Below are positions 50,987 through 62,600 of a stretch of 64,000 bases of DNA, in pieces. Made by a program: the position numbers and the translations under genes. Position 1 is the stretch's first letter, and each line of letters begins with the position of its first letter. This DNA is from Bombus terrestris (taxonomy: Eukaryota; Arthropoda; Insecta; Hymenoptera; Apidae), in assembly GCF_910591885.1 (NCBI RefSeq), contig NC_063276.1, positions 7,316,001-7,380,000 of the forward strand, in the 5' to 3' direction. The notes under the pieces are model-generated. The model ran no database searches. It had not been told where the DNA came from and saw only the letters and a list, made by a program, of their open reading frames with translations.

Positions 50987-53900
50987 ATGGTAAGCAACGA
51001 AATATTTATTAAAAATCCTGAAAATAAAACATCCGCTCAGAAACTTGATATACTCTGTTAAATATTTTAAATGATTACTGTATTTTGTGAAAAAATGTAG
51101 AAAATTCTTAAAATAAAAGATCAAATTTTTCCTAACCTTAAACCGATTTCAGGATGTATCTGCATTTTCCGAAGATACTTTCGATGTGAAAGATTGGATT
51201 AATAAAACGTTTAAATCTGTCGAGGCACAAGAAAACAAAGATGTAAGTCATACAGTTAGTGTGATCTCGATTGCGCGGGTTCTATTTCTTTCCTCGACAC
51301 AGTTTTTGACTTTCAGTTGCACTAGTACAGTCAGTTACTAAACTGACTGCTTCTAATGCATCGCGGTCAATGACACCATATGCCTTTTTATAGATAATTC
51401 TTTTTTACTACATCGCATATAAAAATATTATAGCATTAAATAAAAAATGTTTTAGAAACTTTTTTTAATCGTTATTTTATATAAATAACTACTCGAGTGC
51501 GAAATCGCCACGACATTCAAATTCAAGGAGATAATATTTTATATGTTTTCTAAATTTCTGATTTTCTATCTCTTTGTATAAATATTTTTTATATATTACT
51601 TTATTAGGCATTTGTCTCATCATTGGTAATGAAATTACAATTGTATGTGCAACAAGTCAATGGGGCTTTAGAAGAAACCAGTCAGTCTGTTCTTTCAAGT
51701 TTGCCAAGAGTTCTAAGAGATACTCAACTTTTGCAACAAGAAGCTTTAGCTCTGAGAGAAAAAATGGTTGCAGTTAAACAAGAAATAGAAAAGGTTTTGA
51801 TTCTGATATTTTTGTTTGAAATGATTGAATACCTCTATTGTTTCTCTATTATTACGATATTAATTTATTAAATAGGTTGAAAAAGACACTGCTTCATCAA
51901 TGGCAACATTAGAGAGAATAGATAAAATAAAAACAGACTTACAGATTGCTAAACAAGGATTACACGAAGCTGATAATTGGAGTATACTTGCCAATGATGT
52001 TGAAGAGGTATAGTATTCACTGAGATAAGAAAATGCTTATAAATTTTGGCTTTATGTTATTTTTAACATTTCAGGTATTTGAGTCGGGAGATATAGAAGC
52101 TATAGCAAATAAACTGTTCAGTATGCAAAAATCACTGGCTATGCTCGTAAATGTTATTGACTATGAAGATAAAAAATTACAATTAGAAGGTTTAAAAAAT
52201 CGGTTAGAAGCCATAGCTAGTCCAAAGTTAGTTCAGGCATTTACTGCTGCAAATTTGGGTATGTTATATTGAATGTAATTGTAACCTTTGCCACTGTATA
52301 AAAATTAACTAATATTTTTGTTTCAGAACAATCTAAAATTTATGTGGATATTTTTAGTAAAATGGAACGCTTGCCTCAACTTCTCAAGTATTATCACAAT
52401 TGTCTGAAAGTATCATTAGGACAAGAATGGCGCAGAACTATTGAATTAGCACAAGATGAAAATGTTTCTTATTGGTTACATACTTATTACGATAAATTAT
52501 TATCTAATTGGAATGATCAGGTAACTTTTATTTTAAAAATGTTGTGTTAACATATATAACAAAAATTTTATTCTTATGGTAACATGATTTCAATACAGGT
52601 GAAATGGTGTTATCAAGTATTCCCAAGTACCTCAGTTGATGTAATTATTGAGATATATGCTGATCTTTTGAGAAGTTTGGACCCAGGCATTCCAGAATGT
52701 ATAGAAGCTCTTTTAAAACAACATACAAATGCTATGCAATTGTCACTTTTACTTGAGCTTAAACAAATTACAAGGCACTTTGCTGTGAACTTGCAAGGTG
52801 CTATTGAAACATCATCACATGGAAAATCACAGACTCCAAAATTGTTAGCATTGGCACAAGCAATATATGCACCTTATGTTCCATATGTTACAAAATACAA
52901 TATTTATGAAACAGCTCAACTTGAATATCAGTTACAATCTATAGACTCTGTTCAAGATGATTTAAGTGATACGATCAATAACCTTTCCCTTAGCCTTTCG
53001 AGAGTAATGGAATATGCAAATGAGGCCAATAAAAGATGTAAACTCTTTACAGATGGTTGTGGTTATCCCAGCGTATTAAAATCCCTAACTGTAATATTAA
53101 ACTAATTAAAATGCTAAGATAAAAAGACTATCTCATTATGTATGTGTAAGAAGATGTTTATTTTTACAGCGTTACTTCAATAAATATCTTGACAAATATC
53201 AAGTGGCTATACGGCAATTAGAACACAAAAAAGTAAAACATGAGGATTGGAATTTGTTCCAAATGTGCCTTACTTTGATGCAAACTATAGGTAGCATTTT
53301 TATTTCCCTTTTTTAAATAAATTTGATGTAATATTGTCAATTCCAATATATACAGGTGATCTTTTGGGACAGATTCAACAATTTGAGAAATCTTTGATAA
53401 TTGACATTACAGAAGCTAATAATAAGCTGCAAAGTACAAGTGGTAGCGTTTTTAATCAGTATAAAAAATTACTTTTACATACATCAAGTCAAAATGAATT
53501 GGAAAATTTAATTGCATCTTTTCAAAAAGGTAATCAATATGAAGACTTTTTCATCGATGACACCAATTACTTCATATTTAAATAAATGTTTTCTTTTACA
53601 GAAGAAGAAACAATTCTTGATCCAATAATAAAGTCTATTCACAAACTATGTTCTGATTTACATCGTGCAACATATGAAGTAATCTTTGCTCCTATCTTTA
53701 CGCAATTATTATCAGTACAAAAAGCACCAGCATGGTCAACAGAAATCAACAAAATGACGCATTTGAGTGCAGATTTACCCGATTATAGCTTTGCTCCTCA
53801 GGAATATATAACACAAGTTGGGCAATATTTGATGACATTACCACAGCATTTAGAGCCATTTTTACTAAGGGAAAATCCGAGCCTTACGCAGGCATTAAAA

Positions 53901-54311
53901 GCAGCAGATCCACAATATGCTCAAAGTTCCACTGAATCTGGATTTACTGGTATTTTATTAGAAATCATTGCTAAAGAAACATGTCAAATGTTTCTAGATC
54001 AAACATTAGGAATTTGTCAGCTAAGTTCTGCTGCATGTAAACAACTTGCAACTGACATAGGTATGTACCTTCGTATCAAAAAATTAGATATTAAAAACAT
54101 TTTCTTCAGTTTTTTAATATGCAGAATATATTTTGCAGATTACCTTGGTAATGTATTAGAGGAACTTGGTCTATCCTTATCAGAAAATCTACAACATATG
54201 TCTCTTTTATTAAGACTCCCACCAGAAGATTACCACAAGAGTAGCTCTGGATGCAATGCTAGAGTTGTAGCTGCAGTCAGACAAATGAGAAATATAACGT
54301 TTTCTGGCTAA
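50987..54311 (+). CDS. COG7: Conserved oligomeric Golgi complex subunit 7 (COG7), complete, 11 coding exons
   Basis: COG7 belongs to lobe B of the COG tether, which captures recycling vesicles at the Golgi and so maintains glycosylation enzymes. Coding exons: 50987-50989, 51153-51242, 51608-51793, 51876-52007, 52075-52258, 52327-52520, 52599-53090, 53170-53290, 53356-53529, 53602-54060, 54139-54311. They total 2208 nt (735 residues plus TAA) against about 770 in human; all phases agree. Family matches, from memory of the human protein, run the whole length: FDVKDWIN near residue 11, VMKLQLYVQQVN near 38, LKNRLEAIASPKL near 178, RLPQLLKYY near 207, the C-terminal ATDIDYLGNVLEELGL and a final PEDY. 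The region around residues 50-120 looks coiled-coil. Exon 1 supplies only the ATG, with an in-frame TAA at 50978-50980. No other in-frame ATG precedes codon 39. Splice sites are GT-AG; intron 3 has a weak GTTTTG donor. UTR ends cannot be fixed. Confidence 0.96.
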
Positions 54312-54841
54312 GTAACGTGCAATGGCGAAACAGTAAGTCATAAATTACAATACATAACAATTGTAGTAATTATAATTTCATATAATTTATTTAAATGTTT
54401 TATTTATGTAAACAAATGAAATATTCTTGTACAAAAAATAATTATATTTAAATATACAATATATGTATGTATATTTATTGAACTTTAAACATTATATCTC
54501 TAGAAATCTTATTTTTTCTTATTCTAATTATTTTAATTGGAATTCTTATTTCAATTATTAATTAGTAATTAATAATTACGTTCAATATCTTAATTGATAT
54601 ACTAATGTAAAAATTTTCTACTTTTCTGTCTCGTCAAAAATATTTTTTCATACTTTTTCTTTTCCTCCTTTTCTAAAGCTTCCCTTGTTAAAAAGTATTA
54701 AAAAACATTCTTCATAATTTCAAAAATATAAAATTTTATAGTTTCATTAATACATAAAATATTGAATGAAAATATATCGCGCAGTAGATATATTAGCTTA
54801 TTACAATTACATAATTAGTTATTACATAAACGGTAATTGTA
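54312..54841. other. Intergenic space between convergent COG7 and NCAPG2
   Basis: Very AT-rich, with no open frame of interest. It must hold both 3' ends. No AATAAA is visible on the + strand for COG7; AATATA variants near 54455 are possible substitutes. Confidence 0.6.
54386..54404 (-). terminator. Candidate poly(A) signals for NCAPG2
   Basis: Two AATAAA hexamers are present on the - strand (54386-54391 and 54399-54404), about 440-455 nt past the NCAPG2 stop. They lie within 100 bp of the COG7 stop, so use of either would give transcripts overlapping the COG7 3' end. Another AATAAA lies near 54475. Confidence 0.35.
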
Positions 54842-57800
54842 TTATTTCTGTTTCAATATGGCATCTATAACTATATCTATTGCATCATTTATAGACCTGG
54901 AAGAATTATGAATATTATATTTCTTATCAATATTATGATCTTTCTGATCACGTGATTACGGTTACGATTAACATATTATTATTTTTAGAATAAAAAATTA
55001 ATAATACCTATCAAAGAGAGTATCACAAGATTGATTTTGGTAGTGTACTTTGGATGCTAATGTCACGTTTTTAAGTAAATTAGTAACTTTTTTATCATTT
55101 GATTTAAGCATTTTGCATATTACTATCAGAGAAGATAACATGTCAATCTAAAATGTGAAATGAATTAGCTAAGCTATTAATAGATTTTAAATAGTGTATA
55201 TATACTTACTTTTGCACAACTTGTTATTGTCTTTGTTAATACTTGTATACTCAGTTTCTGATATCTTTTTGTATTTAAAATAATTTTTAATATTTCTTTT
55301 GCTAGATAAGGAAATGGTGTGCTTATAATATTTTCCACTATTATATGTGAGCATTGTAGTAAACGTGTAATTTCCATACTTATACTACTGATTGCAGCAT
55401 TAAACATAATAGTTATATATGAAAGATAAGAACTCTCATCGTCAAAAGTATTTTTAATAACGGAAAAATATTTTTGCGTTAATTTATGCAGTATTTTTCT
55501 GTCCTATAATTAATAAGTTATTTAATATAGAAAATATTTACCACGTCTTTTTTACATAACTCGTATACTTACATTACGTATACTTACGTTTGTATATTTA
55601 AGTAACATATCTTTGCTACATCTAGTTAAAGTAACCATTACAATACATACAAAATTTGGTACAACAATGTTTAATAAATTTGGTTCTTGTTTGTCATAAG
55701 CCATTTTACTAAAATCTAATAACATCATTATTGCATCAAATGCGTCATTCAAAAAAATTATACCATTTGGTGATGATAAACAACTGCAATATAAAAGTAC
55801 AATATCACAACATAGTTTCGGAGTAGTATTGCACTCTTTCAGTAGTAATTTTGACATATCAAAAGTACTTTTTATTATATTTATACAAGCATAATGATTT
55901 TCTATAGTGTTTACATTAACGTGTGATATGTGTGTCACTATTGTCCTGTGTAAAAAGAAAGCGTATGTTAACAATAACGATACTTCTAGAAAATTGATAA
56001 AAATATGTAATTAACTTTCATACCTCCTGACCCATAATAAAATCTCCGAAAAATGTTCTGATGTGTCAAATACATCCTTTTTATGTAATATTGCAATCAT
56101 TGATATATATTCTTTAAAAAAATTTATAATTATATCTTTGGATACAAGACTTTTTATATTGCACTCATTATTCACTTCTCTTTCTATAAAACTTCTTAGT
56201 CTATGTAAACTTTCCCAAAATTTAAGTATGTCCTTATGATATTTATTCATTAAAACTGACTGATATTCAACATGCAGTAAATGTTTTAGAATTCGTAAAC
56301 TTAATTCTAAACCTTTCTCATTAATTTGGAAATCATGTGCAGTATTCTAAATGAACATTTAATAGTATTATATCTTATTGTTATTAATATATTTATTAAG
56401 CAATATTTTTACCTGATTATGTCTTGCATTTGTATTTAAAGATTGTGTAAAAAGATTCGTTAATGCAAATAAAATTGTATCTCCTTTATTCCATTTCATC
56501 AGAAGATACACAGTTGAAAGGAGGCTTTCATCGGGAGTATTGGGATCACACAGTTGTTGTATCAACATTTCCAGAACACCAATTTTATTCAAAAAAAATT
56601 TCGGAGGTATTAAAGAAAATAAAAATATTATTGACTCGTTTATTGGTGTTTCCTGAAAAAGGATTACATACATATTATAGAGACCTATAGGGAATAAATT
56701 ATGAATACTTACTCTGAAATTCTTGAAAAGCTCTGGTAATGCATGTGCAATTGGTTGTAAAATATTAATTTCTATTTTATACAATATTCCTTCGTCACTA
56801 TGTTCAATATTTGCTATTAATAACATAGCAATAATATCGATATATATATTTATAGCTCTATAATTATCAAAGTCATCATTCCAACTATTTGAAGAATCTA
56901 CCCCGATAAACACAATTATTAATGTTTAAACTTAAACTTAATAAACTTAATATCACACAATAATTATATATTATTACCATTTTCGAATCTATTCTTTTTG
57001 GTGTTACATTTAATTTTTTTATTATAATTTTTGTTTAATATTTTTGCTACAGGTAAACATTCCATTTCTTCTCTTATCACAGATAACAAAGTTTCAATAA
57101 GCTTCATGGATGTACTCAAACTTATAATAGATTTAGAATGCAAACAAAATCTTCTAACGGCATTTATATTGCTTGTTCCTATATATGCTAATTCATCCTT
57201 TATTTTATCGTGATGTGTACCATTCGACGATATACGTAACCACATAAGTTTTACTAATTCTTGCAAGACAAATTCATCTTGAGTAGTCTGAAAATAATAA
57301 TAAGACATTAAATTTAATATTATTTTTATTTGCAAATAGTCAAATATTATTTTGTATTATGTATACCTCTAAGCGATCGAGGACATAGGTCAAGGGTACT
57401 ATATTCCAGAATGGTATTCCAAGTTGGTTTTGTGCATGATAAAGAAGTTTAATTAACGCTTCTAATACCGTCTGATCTTCGTCATAAATACTGTGTGCAA
57501 AATTTGGTAGAAAATCTTTAAGTATCATATGGGATCGCTCTTTAACTAATATTTTTTTTAAACCAGTAAAAATGCTTGCCCTTATTTCGGAATTACTGGC
57601 GTTTTTTGTATGTTGTAGTAGTATATTTAACCAGCTCCGAATAATATTGTTTGGAACATGATTCCAATATTTTTCTAACATTTTAAATAGACCCTAAAGT
57701 TGTTCACATTTCTTAAATATCAATAATTAGTTTGAAATATTTAACCCCTTGCCTTATAGTTTTGTTAGTAACTATTTAAGTAAGTGGTGATAATGTTCAG

Positions 57801-59644
57801 GCTGAAGAAACAAAACTCTTTATTGAATTAAAAGCATAATCCATGTCCTTATATGACGTGTACTAATATTGTAAAGCAAGAGGTTAAAGTAATAATAGAC
57901 AAATTACCATACTTTTATAGTAACATTGCACACTTCAGAATCTGAATCTTTTAAGAGATCTGTTATTGTTTCATAATATTTTTGAATATAGATTTTATTT
58001 CTGTCTCTTGGAGTACATGTATATTGAACAGAACTTGTTATAAAGAGAATCTCTACAGCATTGCATATGATGAAAGACCCATGTGCCTGTGATAAGAATT
58101 TAATTTGATGCTTATAACAAATTATGTATATGTGTATATGTAAATTTCATTCTGGTAATACCTTTAAATGTTGCCAAAGTAAAGGTTTACATTCATTGTG
58201 AATCATTAATTTTGCTGCTTGATGCTTGCTATCATGCATAGCAGCAACAAATGAAAGCAGATTTTTACCAAGCTTTCCCCTTCCTGTATCATCTCTATAT
58301 GTTCGGAAACAATGAAAAATAATACTTTGTAAACAATTTTCAACGATAAATTTCTTAAATTTTGCAGTTCCATTTAACCATGCTGTTGTATATAGATCTG
58401 CATATGCAGGAATATAACTGTGTTCAATATCTTGTAATATTACCCTTACATTATTATGAATTCCCTGAAATATCCATTATGTTAATGTTAGTTTGATATA
58501 AACTGATATTTATAACCTTTTCGGCATAATTTATAACTTGTACCAATATATATTGCTCCCCAAGCGTAAATAAATGTAATATCAACATTCGACCTTCTTC
58601 AAGGGACATCACAGTTTTTTCTCGAACAAGTTTAAGTAGTTCTTGCACATCTTCAATGCATTTCAGTAATGTGATGCTAGACCTTATCTCATATAAACGT
58701 TTTACATGTTGCTAAAATTATAATTAATGAATCAGTTATTTAAAGTTACATTGTTCACATGTATTTATATACTCAATACATAATTACCAATGAAGTTTTA
58801 CTATTTTGGATGAGGTATTTCAATACATTTCTTATCACTTTCTCTTTCCATGTCATGTCTAATATCCACCACTTTTCCAGCAAATTTGATATTTCATTTT
58901 TAGCCTTTAGAAAGATTTTTATTTAAAAATTAAAAAATATGGATATTAAAAGAATAAATGATAATAATTAAACATCAACCTGTTCATTTTTTATATTTGG
59001 TAGCACAGCAGAATGTAGTAATATTATGTTTTGTAATAGAACATTAGGTATAAACTTTCGTTGTACAATTGTTTCAAGAGCCATGATAGTTATTGTACGT
59101 ATTAATTTAATCATAAGATTAAATTCCTGAAATGATAACATAGATGTATTGCATTGATGATAATAATAATAATTATATTAATGATAAAAAAATGACAAAA
59201 TATCATACAATATATTCATCTAAGTGACCTTACTTTCACATGTTTGTCTTTATTCTTTGATGTTTGTTTACATAACTTTTGTGCTTCTAATAATACAGTT
59301 TTTATATGTAGCCATAGTTCACAAAGTTCATCTTCTGATAATAATACAATGTTCTTCACATTGTTATTCTAAAATAATAATTCATTGTAAATAAAAACTT
59401 ATTAGATTATTAAAACTGATCTTTCTATACAAAAATATAAGGATTATCTTAGTAACTAAATAATACATATTCAAAAATATGTGTATGAATTATAGCTTAA
59501 TGGTAGCATATACTGTTAATAAAATATGTAGTTTTATTTATTTATAAATACCAGTTTTTCGCATATGTTGTTAACGAGGTGGTTCTTATTTTTCAATATT
59601 CGAAAAAGCATCTTATCCCTTAATAATTGATGTTGTTGCAACAT
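54842..59644 (-). CDS. NCAPG2: Condensin-2 complex subunit G2 (NCAPG2/CAP-G2), complete, 16 coding exons
   Basis: NCAPG2 is a HEAT-repeat subunit of condensin II (with SMC2, SMC4, NCAPH2 and NCAPD3), which compacts chromosomes in the nucleus. Exons in transcript order: 59644-59552, 59368-59234, 59126-58980, 58904-58788, 58711-58517, 58464-58162, 58086-57913, 57693-57367, 57287-56978, 56897-56713, 56652-56413, 56346-56024, 55945-55588, 55503-55210, 55147-55008, 54896-54842. They total 3396 nt (1131 residues plus TAA); human is about 1143. Family matches, from memory of the human protein: LSEDELCELWLHIKTVLLEA near 41, EEGRMLILHLF near 210, KPLLWQHLK near 328, KMLEKYWNHVP near 398 and the HEAT motif FWNIVPLTYVLDRLE near 488, close to human FWKICPMEHILVRLE. 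The C-terminal third is diverged. The chosen ATG (59642-59644) follows an in-frame TAA at 59648-59650; a second ATG lies 11 codons in. The gene converges with COG7. Confidence 0.93.
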
Positions 59645-62600
59645 TTTTTAATATTACCACAGCTTCGATTTTTAAAATCAAACGTATATTATATGCGTAT
59701 TTTTTTAAGATCTGAAAAAGCGATATCATATATTTCTGGTACATACATTGGATAATTTTGATGTATATAATAAGAAACTGTAAAAAAAATACAATGAAGT
59801 AAAAATTGTAAATTGAGTAAGATACTTCTATATTTGCTATAAATATATCATAAAAAAGTTTAATCACAGCTAAAAAATAATAACGCTAATTATAAAAAAC
59901 GTCGAAAAATACTTAAATTATACATTAAAAAAAATATGAAATAATTGTAAGAATGCCTTTTTAAAATTAATAAAGTAACAAATGATTACAAAAGTTATTA
60001 CTGTAATTCATTTTGAAAATAAATATAATCATTTATTTCAGAATTTCATGAATATTTCAAATTCTTTGTGATATGTTCCAAATGCGCAAGCACATGTTTA
60101 ACAACAAGCGAAAATGAGCGTTAAGAAAACGTACAGAAATAATAAGAAGCTACGTAAATCACTTCAATGTAAAACATCATCTACCATCATTTGTAGTAAT
60201 GGGTATTAAAATAAAAGTAATAAACAGTTGCACTTTTTCAATGAAATTTATTATGAAGTTTAACAAAATCTATCACTTTTATTTACTATTATGTGGAAGC
60301 CGCCATATTGATCATTTAATGGAAAACAGTTATAGTTCAGATATGCTTTTAAAAGCATATTACAATGAGTACAATTTTGATTATGTACAATATGTGTATA
60401 CATAATTATCTCTAAACTAATAATACTAATTTAAGAAAGCAGACCGCAGTATTAAAAAAAGCCAGAAGTTTATGATTGTCATCAAAAAGAGGTGTTGTAT
60501 TTAAGCATAGACAAGAAGTATTCTAGATTTAACACGCAATGCATTTTCACGTCACATTTGAAACTCCTACTACAGCCTAGATAGAAGATAGATCTATTGC
60601 CACATATAAGCTATAGAATAGATCTGCAGCTTATGGGATTTCTTGTCGAAGTTAGAGCGGTGAATGAAGGAACTATATACACAACTCAACCATGTACGAT
60701 GGTACAGTTGGAAGTTACTTCACATGGAGTCGATAACATTGCATCTGATACAAAAATGATAACGACTTCGTTACAATTCATGCATGTGTGTATGGATGTA
60801 TGTATGAAATTGTAATTTATATATTTTTATATGGACTATGTGGCTCGATGCACAAAGTTAAATATTTTAAATTATTTTTCTAAATATAAAGTATAATGCG
60901 AACGATTTAATGAATAAACGATTTAATAAAGGCATTTTGATAGAATTATTTTTATTCTGATAAAAATGTAAGTACTTTGATTTAATTTTTATTATATACA
61001 GATAGGGAAATCTGCAACGTCTAAGTTATTTTACTTAACATTACATAATTTCCAATACTTACATTTTGTCAAATTTCGAAACAATTAATATCGTAAACAA
61101 ATTCACATAGGTATCATACTTTAATCTGACTTTATTGACTACAGATATACTTAAACCGAAATACTGTTAACCAATCTATCCATATAATTCACAACGTTTC
61201 AGGTGCCTTTTTAACATTCAGAACATGTTTTCCTTATATATACATATATATTTATATATACGTTGCCAAGATATATAATTATAAAATAACTTAAAAAGTT
61301 TGCAGCACCATATACGTAATTTCATGGTGCATTATCGATGCACCAAAAAAGGCTTATTGAAATTGGAAAGAAGAAAGCTCGAACAACATCGAGGTACTGT
61401 AACAATTTTTACGAGTTTTCTCCTATCGAGCACGGGCAAAGATTCTTAAGATTGAGCACGTTCCTTTCTAGTTTCGCATACACGTACAGTTGCGGCCAGG
61501 TATCCAGATAGTTAAGAATTAACAATACACGTAAGTTACAATTAAACGAATTTCCCTTGACAAGCGTCGAATTTTGTTACATTATCTGATAAAATGCAGC
61601 GAATGCAAATGTCGACCTGCTAAGTAGAAATATTTACGAACCTTCCAAATCTTTAACTCGAAGCTTTGTTCGCCTCTAAATATATCTACAATTTCTGCGG
61701 TGTATTTCGAAATTTTCAAAAAGACGATCGTCGCATTAGCTGCATTCTCTTCCTACGATCTAGCAAAATCAACAACTATGCTCGTACAACAAATTCTCAA
61801 CTGAACGATAATATTACGTCCTCGAGTGGCATCTTTCGCTCAGCGTTCGCAATGGCCATTAAAGTACAGGACGATAAATTACATATACGATAGATTCGAT
61901 AAGATCGACAATTGCTCGTTACAATTCTCCTTTGAGATAGTTACAGCGTTTGTGCGTAAATTTTCTGCTCGGTATACCGTGCACGCAAACAACTTATAAA
62001 CAGATGCGATTCTATATTAAAACAGGAGTTATCACGTCATAGTTGCCAACTCTCAAGCAAAAAATAATACCATGCACCTCACTCGGGTAAGGATTCGCGT
62101 ACGTTTCAATGATTTCTAATTTCAATCGCTCGCGCTCTTTTATCGCTAGGAAACAAGTGGTTCAACGTCGAAATAAAGCCGATTCGAGGCTAATATTCGA
62201 TTCCAACTATCTTCCAGATCTAACAAAACTCAGACTTTAAGGGAAGCGCAGATCGTTGCGCGTCTTTTCGTGTCTCGTTCTGTTTCACGACTCGAGTTCG
62301 AACGAAAGTACACGTAAGCGGACCGCTGTCACGTGGAACCTTAAAATTTCAAAATCATAGGACATGTGGCTGGTCGTCAACGGGATCTTACAAATTTCTC
62401 TACGGTTATTATTACAGTTACGAACGTTATGCAACGCTTCGCGAGTTCTAATTTCCGTGAAAAAGTGCAATGATCGTGTAGTTTCATACGGTCGTTTATC
62501 GGTCATCGATCACCGCACGTCTCCCTATCTCTGCTAGCTACAGTTACGTATATATATAGACAAATTATACGTAGAAAGTTGAGTGGCACTATTCGAAAGT

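Noticed and set aside
51154..51156. ATG at the start of COG7 exon 2 as the initiator
   Set aside because: It is out of frame with the conserved DVSAF-FDVKDWIN sequence and with all later exons.
59613..59867. 84-codon - strand frame overlapping NCAPG2 exon 1
   Set aside because: It is in a different frame from the NCAPG2 exon chain, and an in-frame stop separates the NCAPG2 frame from upstream sequence.
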